64,000 nucleotides of DNA from Coemansia sp. RSA 487. Taxonomy: Eukaryota; Kickxellomycota; Kickxellomycetes; Kickxellales; Kickxellaceae. Where the stretch lies: NCBI GenBank assembly GCA_027577595.1, contig JANBRJ010000062.1:35781-99780 (forward strand), given 5' to 3'. The translations under genes were made by a program, and so were the position numbers. How positions within the stretch are numbered: position 1 is the first letter of the stretch; each line of letters starts with the position of its first letter. The notes beneath the pieces were generated by a model that was not told the origin of the DNA, searched no databases, and was given only the letters and a program-made list of their open reading frames with translations. This document shows, one piece after another, positions 28,714 to 37,713 of the stretch.

Positions 28714-30183
28714 ATGTTTATTGGTAGAACCGTACTAGTATTGGCAGCTGGACTGTCAGCAGTGCTGGCATCGCCTATTGCCAAAGAACAAGAGGTGACA
28801 ACCCAGTTTTTCCGCCGCAACAGTACCAGTGACTTGGATGCATTCAAGGGAGCGCTTCTGCTGAAGAACGGCAAGCAAACATCGTGCGAGGTGGCGCTTA
28901 TGGATGGCACCTATGGATTTGTCGCAGCCAACTGTTTGGACTATTCCAGTAGCAGTAGCAGCGGTAAGGGTAGCAGCAGCGAAAGTAGCAGCGCCATTGG
29001 CAATGCTGATAGTACTGGCTACGACACTGGGAGTAGCAGCAGCGGTGTTCCATTGCAGATGAACCAAACAACCCAGTACACGGTGATGGTTTCTGACGGA
29101 TTTGTCAATTCTTTTGCCACGCTCCGTGTCAGTAAGGTGACACCCAACCCGCAATACGATCCGGTTTCGTTTGCCAACAACGTGGCGCTGGTCGAGTTCG
29201 ACAGCAGCTCCTCGGAGTTTGTCAACTACATTGCGTCATGGAGACCCGAGTGGACCAGCACGTACTATGTGCGCAGGACACTCAACCCGGCAACAAATGG
29301 GAGCTGGAGCCAGCCGGTGATGTCGGCGTACGGCGCCAACTCCGACGACACGGGATGCGCCGCCGCCAACCCGCTGTACTCGCTCAACACACAGGACCTT
29401 ATGTGCAACACAATGGTAACGACCAACATCTTCAACAACACATGCTCGATCCCCTACGGTTCCGTTTATGGAGTCGTTGGCACCAACACCGCCATTGCTG
29501 CGCTGTACAGCCACAGCGCTGTGGGCATTGACTCTGCCAAGCCGGGTCCGTTCTGCCACGGCTACACCACGTACAACTACTACATTGTGCTGCAGCACTA
29601 CGTGCACTGGGCCATGAGCATCATGGGTCGGAAGGCGCCTGTGTTCCATTCGCACTTGGCCGAGTACAGCGAGGTTCTGGATCCCAACTACTCAATGATC
29701 ATTCCCAGCCCCAAGAACGTCAAGGGATACACTGTCTACGGAGGCGACCTGTACAATCTGAAGGACCCTGCGGCTTCCGAGGAGGCGCACAAGAAGCTTT
29801 CGGGTGGCGCCATTGCTGGAATTGTGCTTGCGCTTCTTGCTCTCTTGGGTCTTCTTGCGGCATACTTCATCAGAAGGAGGATGAAGAAGGCTGAAAGCAA
29901 CAGAGTGCGCAGATGGTGGTTCTTTGGCCGCTTTGTCAACGAGGACGAGGCAAACGAGCACAGGCCGCCCAGGGAGTTCATGGACGAAATGGAGTATGCG
30001 CCCCACCACGGAAATGAAGACCTGATGGACCACAGCACCGTGCTTGAGCCAAACAGCCCACGCAACGCTGACAATACTCCCGCGCACCCACTGAAGCTCA
30101 AGTCGGAGGAAGCTGAGGAGGACAGGGAGAACAACGGAAGGTCCAACAAGAGCAACCCGCCTTCGTACGCCATTGAGTTCTAA
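28714..30183 (+). CDS. Membrane-anchored trypsin-like pseudoprotease, paralogue 5 (no stalk)
   Basis: 489 residues from ATG 28714; signal peptide MFIGRTVLVLAAGLSAVLAS. The ectodomain has C58...C74 with VAANC (Asn at the His position), a Ser/Gly-rich insert at about 78-115, FANNVALVEF (Asn at the Asp position), TCSIPYGSVYGVV (Tyr at the Ser position) and TYNYYIVLQHYVHWA. It lacks the Thr-rich stalk: the domain is followed almost at once by the helix GGAIAGIVLALLALLGLLAAYFI. The cytoplasmic tail is long (about 110 residues), acidic in part, and ends with PPSY at 482-485. Codons are GC-rich, so it may be the oldest or most constrained member. Confidence 0.83.
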   Translation: MFIGRTVLVLAAGLSAVLASPIAKEQEVTTQFFRRNSTSDLDAFKGALLLKNGKQTSCEVALMDGTYGFVAANCLDYSSSSSSGKGSSSESSSAIGNADSTGYDTGSSSSGVPLQMNQTTQYTVMVSDGFVNSFATLRVSKVTPNPQYDPVSFANNVALVEFDSSSSEFVNYIASWRPEWTSTYYVRRTLNPATNGSWSQPVMSAYGANSDDTGCAAANPLYSLNTQDLMCNTMVTTNIFNNTCSIPYGSVYGVVGTNTAIAALYSHSAVGIDSAKPGPFCHGYTTYNYYIVLQHYVHWAMSIMGRKAPVFHSHLAEYSEVLDPNYSMIIPSPKNVKGYTVYGGDLYNLKDPAASEEAHKKLSGGAIAGIVLALLALLGLLAAYFIRRRMKKAESNRVRRWWFFGRFVNEDEANEHRPPREFMDEMEYAPHHGNEDLMDHSTVLEPNSPRNADNTPAHPLKLKSEEAEEDRENNGRSNKSNPPSYAIEF

Positions 30184-30478
30184 CTCGCTTCAGGAGACAA
30201 CCCATTCTTATTCAACATTTTTCTACTTTTCCACAACATTTTCTGTCCCCATCTGGACTATATTTCTCTCAAAGGGGCGTCATTTTGAAACAAGTCTACT
30301 ATTACTTTACGTTACTCTCAACCAAGCTACATGGCAACACACTTGCCACCATAAATTATTGCCACGATGAATACCAATATACACCAAAAAAATTTACGAG
30401 CAAAGTATATCATCAATATGCAAGTATCCAAAAAAAAAAAGCTGCTAAGCTGTTAGGCTGCCAAACTGTAAATCTATT

Positions 30479-32107
30479 CTAGTTGCACATGGCGTTCATC
30501 AGGATCTGGTTCTCGATATTGATGACTTCTGAGCGCGCATGATTGGCCGGGCAAAAGTTGACCTCCGCATCGCGTGCCTTGTATGGTCTGCGCTCTGTCA
30601 ACGAAGCAACATCCCAGACGCTTATTTTCCGCGTGTCGCCCAGCTGTTCTCTAAACTGCTGCACAATGTAGTGGTCGTAATGGCGGTTGCGCAGCCGCGA
30701 GTATCGCCGCTTCCAGAATGCATCCATATCTGATGCACAGCAGTAGTACTGACCTGTGCGGATAATGATATCCATTGACACCGGATAGCTTGTGCGCACC
30801 TTCTGCACCAGTCTATGCACTTCGTTGGCAAAGAATGCGCGGGAAGAGAAAGCAGTGTCCCAGTTGATGACGCCAAAGATGGCAGTTGTCGGAGACTGGA
30901 GAGCATTGCCGACTCCATCTGGGCGGTCGAATGGGTCAGACCACGGAGGCCGATTGCGGTCCGTCAGTCCGTCCCACTTGAATGCAACAATTCGCGACTT
31001 GTTACCAGGTACTTGGTGTCCCAGGTACTCATTGTCCATCGCTGCAGCAACGCCGCCTGAAACAGGGTCCATATCGATGGGCATGACCCGGGCATTGCTG
31101 TTGTACCGGTCATTCGGCTCTGAGTTATCGTTACATATGCACACATGCGACGCAATGTCTTTCGGTGTGGAGCACCACTGGCCAAGCGACGTTATTTTCT
31201 TTAGCGCCCGCCTGGTGTTGGAGTCCCCGAACCAGTGGATCACTGGATACCTGTCAACCAGGCACTGTGCATACTCAGGGTAGCTTACCGTGCGCATCCG
31301 GCAGTCGTATGGCATCCATACACGGTTCTGGTTGTCTGGTGGCAACAGCATGTTTGTGATGTTGAATGGAATGTCGGCAACAGCCACCCAGCGACCCTCA
31401 GCGTCTGCGCTAGTGCACAGAGGCAGATCCATGTATTCTGCCAGGCTGTTCTTACCATTGGTGACTTGGATACGGAGGTCCTCTGGTATCGCAAGTCGCT
31501 CCGGAGTGAATGGCTGCGGATCCAGGCCAGGGCCGTCAGGGTTCCACCGTGCATCTCTGAACTCAATGTATCCCTCGGGACGGTACACATCAGAGTCTCT
31601 CAGCATCACATCAGCCTCGTATACGTGGGCTCCCGTTCTTCCGTTGTCCCTTGGCTCCTTCAGAGCCACGGGGATGCTTATCCCCGTTGCGTTTCCAACC
31701 AAGTCTAGCAGCACGCTGTCCCAGGGTGCGCCAGGTAGCGGCGTAAAGCTCACTGAAGTATTAGACTGCTTGGAAGGCACCACGACGCGCACACACACAG
31801 TGCCGCCCACTACAATGGCACGAGTGTCGGGGATATCCACAAATGCTGCGATTTCTGAAGCCTTTAGGCTCCAATACCCAGGAGGGATTGGGATATCGCT
31901 GCACTTTACTCCCTCGGTTGTGTGCACTGATAGCACAGAACCGTTGGGTGGTAGTAACAATCCCCGAAGACAAACAACAGTCACAATAGCTAGAAAAATT
32001 GCCACATATATGGTGAGCTTCCGCGAACGACGCAGCAGATAGTGGAAGGAGTGGAAGAATTTGTCAGCGACTGACATATCTGCCTTCAATTCCTCACGCT
32101 CTTCCAT
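30479..32107 (-). CDS. NXPE-like SGNH/PC-esterase-type II membrane protein, copy A
   Basis: 542 residues from ATG 32107; six codons upstream start with TTG. Type II topology: a basic cytoplasmic start, then a signal anchor (LTIYVAIFLAIVTVVCLRGLL, about 35-55). The lumenal part begins with an Ig-like region (VCVRVVVPSKQ ... HVYEADVMLRDSDVYRPEGYIEF) and continues with an SGNH/PC-esterase-like region: HWFGDSNTRRALKK (about residue 290) carries the GDS nucleophile motif, and the end is NFCPANHARSEVINIENQ. The usual DxxH block is not clean here, so catalysis is uncertain. Family relatives (NXPE, PMR5/TBL) act in the Golgi on glycans, mostly by O-acetylation. Ten to twelve cysteines suggest disulfides. 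Confidence 0.75.
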   Translation of the reverse strand: MEEREELKADMSVADKFFHSFHYLLRRSRKLTIYVAIFLAIVTVVCLRGLLLPPNGSVLSVHTTEGVKCSDIPIPPGYWSLKASEIAAFVDIPDTRAIVVGGTVCVRVVVPSKQSNTSVSFTPLPGAPWDSVLLDLVGNATGISIPVALKEPRDNGRTGAHVYEADVMLRDSDVYRPEGYIEFRDARWNPDGPGLDPQPFTPERLAIPEDLRIQVTNGKNSLAEYMDLPLCTSADAEGRWVAVADIPFNITNMLLPPDNQNRVWMPYDCRMRTVSYPEYAQCLVDRYPVIHWFGDSNTRRALKKITSLGQWCSTPKDIASHVCICNDNSEPNDRYNSNARVMPIDMDPVSGGVAAAMDNEYLGHQVPGNKSRIVAFKWDGLTDRNRPPWSDPFDRPDGVGNALQSPTTAIFGVINWDTAFSSRAFFANEVHRLVQKVRTSYPVSMDIIIRTGQYYCCASDMDAFWKRRYSRLRNRHYDHYIVQQFREQLGDTRKISVWDVASLTERRPYKARDAEVNFCPANHARSEVINIENQILMNAMCN

Positions 32108-34085
32108 ATTATCAACAAAATACAATTAAGATAAATAGTTTAATTATGCCTATAGCCAGAGAAAAGAATTAAGCACAGACGACAGAACTGTAGTTGTCTT
32201 CCCTTTTTGAAATAATATTTTTTCGACAACGGCTGTCTATTATCGTTTGAGCTTTATTTACACTCTAATACCGGCATTCCAGCCCGCGCTTATACTTTAA
32301 AAAACCTGTGTCGCAAATCCATGATTTTTGCGCAAAAAGGCCAAAGCAGCTTTTTCTGGGTTGGTTACACACGGGTGCAAATTCGAATCAATGTCACGCA
32401 TGAAATAGGGGATTTGAGAAGAGCTGTCTTTCATTATTTGGTCTTTCTGACTCAAACTGGTTTATTAGAAATCACGAATGATAGCTATTATCGCCACCAC
32501 TGGTCCAGTTTGCTCGTTCACATTCAAGATTTGCGACAAAAAATTTACAGGCTCTGAAAACACAGAAATAAGCACACCTTTACTCATGCAGGAGTGAAAA
32601 TCCAAGTTACACTATGCATGGAATGAGGAAGAATTGGGGACATTCGAAGTTTCCATTATTTTAGTTTTGGTGATTTTTGATTTGTTCTCGGCTGAAAAAT
32701 TTCAAAATAGAAAACATATTTCACGTGTGGTTTTGGTAATCCACTAATTTTCTCGCCTGCCCAATTGCGCCATCAGCTGTGCCTGTAGTAACTAGTGTGG
32801 CTCACACCAATTGCTCGTTTACTTGGTTACTTGTAGTTCAGGCGTGGTGAAAACGATGCTTGTTCGTTTGTGCTTCTGTAGATTTATTCATGGCCCCCAT
32901 ATATAGCAAAAGGTTAGTGTTTTTCCAATTGGCGTTAATAATATTACTTGACATTACAAAAGAAACATTGCCACCACTGAGCATGCTATTTATTTAGTAA
33001 CTTGTATTAAACGCAAACGACAAGAACAACTAGAGTGCAACAATAAAATAGATGTTCTCGTGAAAGCAACGTCAATACTTTTTTCAAAAGCAATAAAGAT
33101 TGAATAGTGGCTATAAATCGTATATCGTGCAGTGTAGCGTTCTCTAAAGATGGTATTTGAACAACTTTCATACTCGGTAGAATGTATCCGCTTGTCTGCT
33201 ATTTGATGTGTAATATGTTTTAAGCAGGTAATAAACTAACGCTACCAATGTTACTTCAGCTTTATAGTAGATGCAGCATTATTTAATTTAACATTGCAAT
33301 ATTGTGTTGATTGTTGTTGATTGCCGATTGGGCAGACCTGATATTTTTTATTGCGCTATTGTATCAGGCACAGCTGTGCTATATACTATTGATAGCATGT
33401 GGTTCTTCTGATATAAAGATTGAGTAGCAATACATATAGCAAGTGTCAAACTCTACCACAATCTTATTTAAATAATAGCACAGACAAAAATCGTCCGTTA
33501 TTGCACCATTTGCGCAATTTCTCACTAAGAGTAATAACTTTGGAGCCCATGGTTCTTGGATTTATTTTGGTTGTCATAGCATTAGCTGATATCCCTTGGT
33601 AATCCTTCTACTGAACATGTGCATATTCCTGGTTGTGCACCAATATCTGTTGCAAATGTCGTCGACGATTTTGCAATGTCACGATTAATGTTGAAATGCT
33701 GTGCGTGATGGCTGCTCTTGGGTCATCCATGCTGAACACTCAGATGTTGGGCATTTACGCACATTTTTACAGAGAATACTTGCGGATATCATGCTTGCTG
33801 TGACACGGGTTAAGTGATCTAATCTGCATCTCGGTGGATAATGGCACACGTAGCTCGTGGAAATATAGAATTAGCTCCACTGTTAGCCGAGTACGTTTTG
33901 ACCTTGAGTCATACGCATATATACACGTTCATTTTTTGATGGTTTTACGGATATAAATACACTGGGTTTAATTGCAAAAAGCGCACGAACTTTAGCTCTT
34001 TATACTCGTCGTATTATAAATTAAGTTTTAGACCATACATTACTCAGGTCACCTTCTAAAAACACTTCTAAACTGTAAATCTATT
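32108..34085. other. Intergenic, 2 kb, no gene seen
   Basis: AT-rich spacer between two near-identical copies. The flanks of the copies are not alike apart from about 20 bp beside the stop codons, so this spacer was not duplicated with the genes. A plus-strand frame at 33420-33602 is not supported. Confidence 0.5.
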
Positions 34086-35717
34086 CTAGTTGCACATGGC
34101 GTTCATCAGGATCTGGTTCTCGATATTGATGACTTCTGAGCGCACATGGTTAGCCGGGCAAAAGTTGACCTCCGCATCGCGTGCCTTGTATGGTCTGCGC
34201 TCTGTCAACGAAGCAACATCCCAGACGCTTATTTTCCGCGTGTCGCCCAGCTGTTCTCTAAACTGCTGCACAATGTAGTGGTCGTAATGGCGGTTGCGCA
34301 GCCGCGAGTACCGCCGCTTCCAGAATGCATCCATATCTGATGCACAGCAGTAGTACTGACCTGTGCGGATAATGATATCCATTGACGCCGGATAGCTTGT
34401 GCGCACCTTCTGCACCAGTCTATGCACTTCGTTGGCAAAGAATGCGCGGGAAGAGAAAGCAGTGTCCCAGTTGATGACACCAAAGATGGCAGTTGTCGGA
34501 GACTGGAGAGCATTGCCGACTCCATCTGGGCGGTCGAATGGGTCAGACCACGGAGGCCGGTTGCGGTCCGTCAGTCCGTCCCACTTGAATGCAACAATTC
34601 GCGACTTGTTACCAGGTACTTGGTGTCCCAGGTACTCATTGTCCATCGCTGCAGCAACGCCGCCTGAAACAGGGTCCATATCGATGGGCATGACCCGGGC
34701 ATTGCTGTTGTACCGGTCATTCGGCTCTAAGTTATCGTTGCATATGCACACATGCGACGCAATGTCTTTCGGTGTGGAGCACCACTGGCCAAGCGACGTT
34801 ATTTTCTTTAGCGCCCGCCTGGTGTTGGAGTCCCCGAACCAGTGGATCACTGGATACCTGTCAACCAGGCACTGTGCATACTCAGGGTAGCTTACCGTGC
34901 GCATCCGGCAGTCGTATGGCATCCATACACGGTTCTGGTTGTCTGGTGGCAACAGCATGTTTGTGATGTTGAATGGAATGTCGGCAACAGCCACCCAGCG
35001 ACCCTCAGCGTCTGCGCTAGTGCACAGAGGCAGATCCATGTATTCTGCCAGGCTGTTCTTACCATTGGTGACTTGGATACGGAGGTCCTCTGGTATCGCA
35101 AGTCGCTCCGGAGTGAATGGCTGCGGATCCAGGCCAGGGCCGTCAGGGTTCCACCGTGCATCTCTGAACTCAATGTATCCCTCGGGACGGTACACATCAG
35201 AGTCTCTCAGCATCACATCAGCCTCGTATACGTGGGCTCCCGTTCTTCCGTTGTCCCTTGGCTCCTTCAGAGCCACGGGGATGCTTATCCCCGTTGCGTT
35301 TCCAACCAAGTCTAGCAGCACGCTGTCCCAGGGTGCGCCAGGTAGCGGCGTAAAGCTCATTGGAGTATTAGGCTGCTTGGAAGGCACCACGACGCGCACA
35401 CACACAGTGCCGCCCACTGCAATGGCACGAGTGTCGGGGATATCCACAAATGCTGCGATTTCTGAAGCCTTTAGGCTCCAATACCCAGGAGGGATTGGGA
35501 TATTACTGCACTTTGTTCCCTCTGTTGGATACACCAAACCCCCTTCAGTATCGTTTGATGCTAGTAACAATCTCCGAAGACAAACAACAGTCACAATGGC
35601 TAGAAAAATTGCCACACATATGGTGAGCTTCCGCGGACGACGCAGCAGATAGCGGAAGGGGCGCAATAATTTGCCAATGACTGACGTATCTGCCTTCAAT
35701 TCCTCATACTCGTCCAT
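34086..35717 (-). CDS. NXPE-like SGNH/PC-esterase-type II membrane protein, copy B
   Basis: 543 residues from ATG 35717. Same layout as copy A. From about residue 120 to the end the two proteins differ at only about three positions (S/L, V/A, A/V), whereas the first 70 residues, with the cytoplasmic part and the start of the lumenal stem, match at roughly two thirds of positions. The GDS motif and C-terminal NFCPANHVRSE are unchanged. This mosaic pattern points to gene conversion of the catalytic part, or to selection for different N-termini (localisation) after a recent duplication. Confidence 0.75.
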   Translation of the reverse strand: MDEYEELKADTSVIGKLLRPFRYLLRRPRKLTICVAIFLAIVTVVCLRRLLLASNDTEGGLVYPTEGTKCSNIPIPPGYWSLKASEIAAFVDIPDTRAIAVGGTVCVRVVVPSKQPNTPMSFTPLPGAPWDSVLLDLVGNATGISIPVALKEPRDNGRTGAHVYEADVMLRDSDVYRPEGYIEFRDARWNPDGPGLDPQPFTPERLAIPEDLRIQVTNGKNSLAEYMDLPLCTSADAEGRWVAVADIPFNITNMLLPPDNQNRVWMPYDCRMRTVSYPEYAQCLVDRYPVIHWFGDSNTRRALKKITSLGQWCSTPKDIASHVCICNDNLEPNDRYNSNARVMPIDMDPVSGGVAAAMDNEYLGHQVPGNKSRIVAFKWDGLTDRNRPPWSDPFDRPDGVGNALQSPTTAIFGVINWDTAFSSRAFFANEVHRLVQKVRTSYPASMDIIIRTGQYYCCASDMDAFWKRRYSRLRNRHYDHYIVQQFREQLGDTRKISVWDVASLTERRPYKARDAEVNFCPANHVRSEVINIENQILMNAMCN

Positions 35718-36156
35718 ATTACCAAAGAAACACGGTCAAGTAAAACTAACAATATAAATTATCAATAGAGAAGGTAAATAAATTATCCGAGCGAATAAAG
35801 GATACATATTTTTTGCTAACAAGGAAAACGCACTTTTTAAACATTAGAGATGTGGTTTCAATATGTGCTTCGTTCTTGCTTTCTTTTGCAAAACCTTCTT
35901 TTCAACAACAGAAAGCTATGTGTGTGTGGTCTTTTACTATTGTATAAATAGGAAGAGTTTAAAAGACTGAACGAAAAAATGTGACCTCTTTATAAACTGT
36001 GTACTTGTATTACAAGCATCAAATGGGTGTGGAAAAAGACCAATATGGAATAAAAGACAAGATTAAAAGAGAGAGCACACAGCATTTCACCAGATAATCC
36101 AAAAAAAATAAACAAATGTAAACAGAAGAGAAAAGAAAGAGTAATCAGAAATTACA
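35718..36156. other. Intergenic, no gene seen
   Basis: 439 bp: promoter of copy B and 3' region of the Cys/His-rich gene. AT-rich, no protein-like frame. Confidence 0.5.
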
Positions 36157-37713
36157 TCAGGATTCAAGAACAGGCACAACGATCTTGAGGTTACCGTTGG
36201 GCTTGATGAAGGCCTGGGCACGGTCGCGGTCATACGTATCGCGGGGGACAAAGAAGTTTTTCGCAAAGACCTTTGAAACGCCGAGCATGTGGGTCTGGTC
36301 GTGGCCTGGTACAAAGTGTTTCAAATGAGCTGTTTCTTTGGATCCAAGCGATGACCGAGTGGATGAGCGCGTCAGATGAGCAGCCGTGTGCGGGTGGTTT
36401 GCGCCTGGAATGGGTTTGCCGTGTTCTCCAATGACGACCATTTGGTCGCCAATAAAGTCGACATAGATACGCTGTGCTATTTGGTTTGCCTTGGGCACAG
36501 TCACCTTGAACTGCGACCGCGACGCGACATGCGTATGCTGCGGGAAGTAGTCTGTTGGCTTGGGGACTTCCACGTCATCTGGGAGGAACTCGTACTCGGG
36601 GTACAGCCGGAAGTTGGCCTTCTTGAATCGCGCATTAGGGTTGGTCGGGTGTGGGCACGATAGGCACGGGAGGAACTTGCACCATGTGCAGCATGGCTCT
36701 GCAGGCCTGACTGGGATATCGGGTTTGGTGCCGATAGGGATGACAGTGCCTCCTTGGTGGTGGTGGTGGTGGTGGCTATGCTCTTCGTGATGGTGATGGT
36801 GCGCTGGCGGAGGATGTGGTGGCGAAGGCGGTCTGACTGTATGGCACGGAGTCTCGTCGCTCTTGCACTGCTTCATGGTTCTGGTGGTTGTGGTGGTTGT
36901 GGTTGTTATCTTGACCTTTTCGCTCTCTTCCTCGCACGAAGCCCCATAGTTTGCAGAGAACAGAGGCATCGGGCGGTTGTAGCCCGCAAAGTGCGCCGCT
37001 GCATCGCTCCGCATCTCCGCCTGCTTGCACCCATGCATCTGTCCATGGGCCTCAAACGCATGCGCAACGTTACCTTCACGCAGCTGAACGTGTCCCTGAG
37101 GCGGTGCAGCCGGCGCACAGTGGTTGAACGGTTTAGCATAGAAGCTGTCGTTCGAGTTACTTGACCTCCACCGGTTATCCGAGGCAACACGCAGCATCTC
37201 GGCATCCATGTTGGCAAACCCAAAAGACGCTCCGTCGCCAACCATCGTGGTAGCAGAGCGCGTGCGCACACGGCTGTCGCCAAACTTGGAATCGGTCACA
37301 GCCTCCTCAGTCCGCGTCGCTGCCGAAGAGGACTGTTGGCGAGACGACGCAGAGCTATTGCACACCGTCACTTCGCGCCGTTCGCAGCAGTGATGGCAGC
37401 AACACCCATGGCTGATTCCTCTGCACACGATGCGGTGCTCGTGGTGGCAGATATCTTTGCCACACCGGATATAGTCTTCGCAGATTTCGCATCCTGCTAC
37501 ATATGCAAAGTGCTTATGCGGCGCACTGTACGATGAGCTCCGGTGATGCTGTTGCTGACTTCTCATGGGTGGTGCCCCGTACCCGTTGTCGCTGAACATT
37601 GGTTTGGGCATCACAGGCGCTGCAAACATCCCGCTTCGGTTGTCTTGCCGGAAATCAGATAGAAACGCGCTGCTTGCACGGCGGTTGAATATATCGTTTT
37701 GAAACGCGCTCAT
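36157..37713 (-). CDS. Cys/His-rich protein with alpha-crystallin-like C-terminal domain
   Basis: 518 residues from ATG 37713 (MSAFQNDIFNRR); 47 extra upstream codons are leader and include a hydrophobic stretch. Residues about 65-115 are packed with Cys and His (CEICEDYIRCGKDICHHE, then RGISHGCCCHHCCERRE), more than any one zinc finger needs. A middle disordered part has TTTTTTTT and a His-rich block (HHHHHEEHSHHHHHH, from CAC/CAT repeats near 36755-36810). A second cysteine patch is CCTWCKFLPCLSCPH. The last 150 residues resemble a small heat-shock (alpha-crystallin) fold: FKVTVPKANQ, VDFIGDQMVVIGEHG, VFAKNFFVPRDTYDRDRAQ, then NLKIVVPVLE. Possibly a metal-linked chaperone; function is inference. 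Confidence 0.7.
   Translation of the reverse strand: MSAFQNDIFNRRASSAFLSDFRQDNRSGMFAAPVMPKPMFSDNGYGAPPMRSQQQHHRSSSYSAPHKHFAYVAGCEICEDYIRCGKDICHHEHRIVCRGISHGCCCHHCCERREVTVCNSSASSRQQSSSAATRTEEAVTDSKFGDSRVRTRSATTMVGDGASFGFANMDAEMLRVASDNRWRSSNSNDSFYAKPFNHCAPAAPPQGHVQLREGNVAHAFEAHGQMHGCKQAEMRSDAAAHFAGYNRPMPLFSANYGASCEEESEKVKITTTTTTTTRTMKQCKSDETPCHTVRPPSPPHPPPAHHHHHEEHSHHHHHHQGGTVIPIGTKPDIPVRPAEPCCTWCKFLPCLSCPHPTNPNARFKKANFRLYPEYEFLPDDVEVPKPTDYFPQHTHVASRSQFKVTVPKANQIAQRIYVDFIGDQMVVIGEHGKPIPGANHPHTAAHLTRSSTRSSLGSKETAHLKHFVPGHDQTHMLGVSKVFAKNFFVPRDTYDRDRAQAFIKPNGNLKIVVPVLES

Noticed and set aside
16865-30183. Active secreted serine proteases
   Set aside because: The fold order fits S1 proteases but none of the three catalytic residues is present in any of the five copies.
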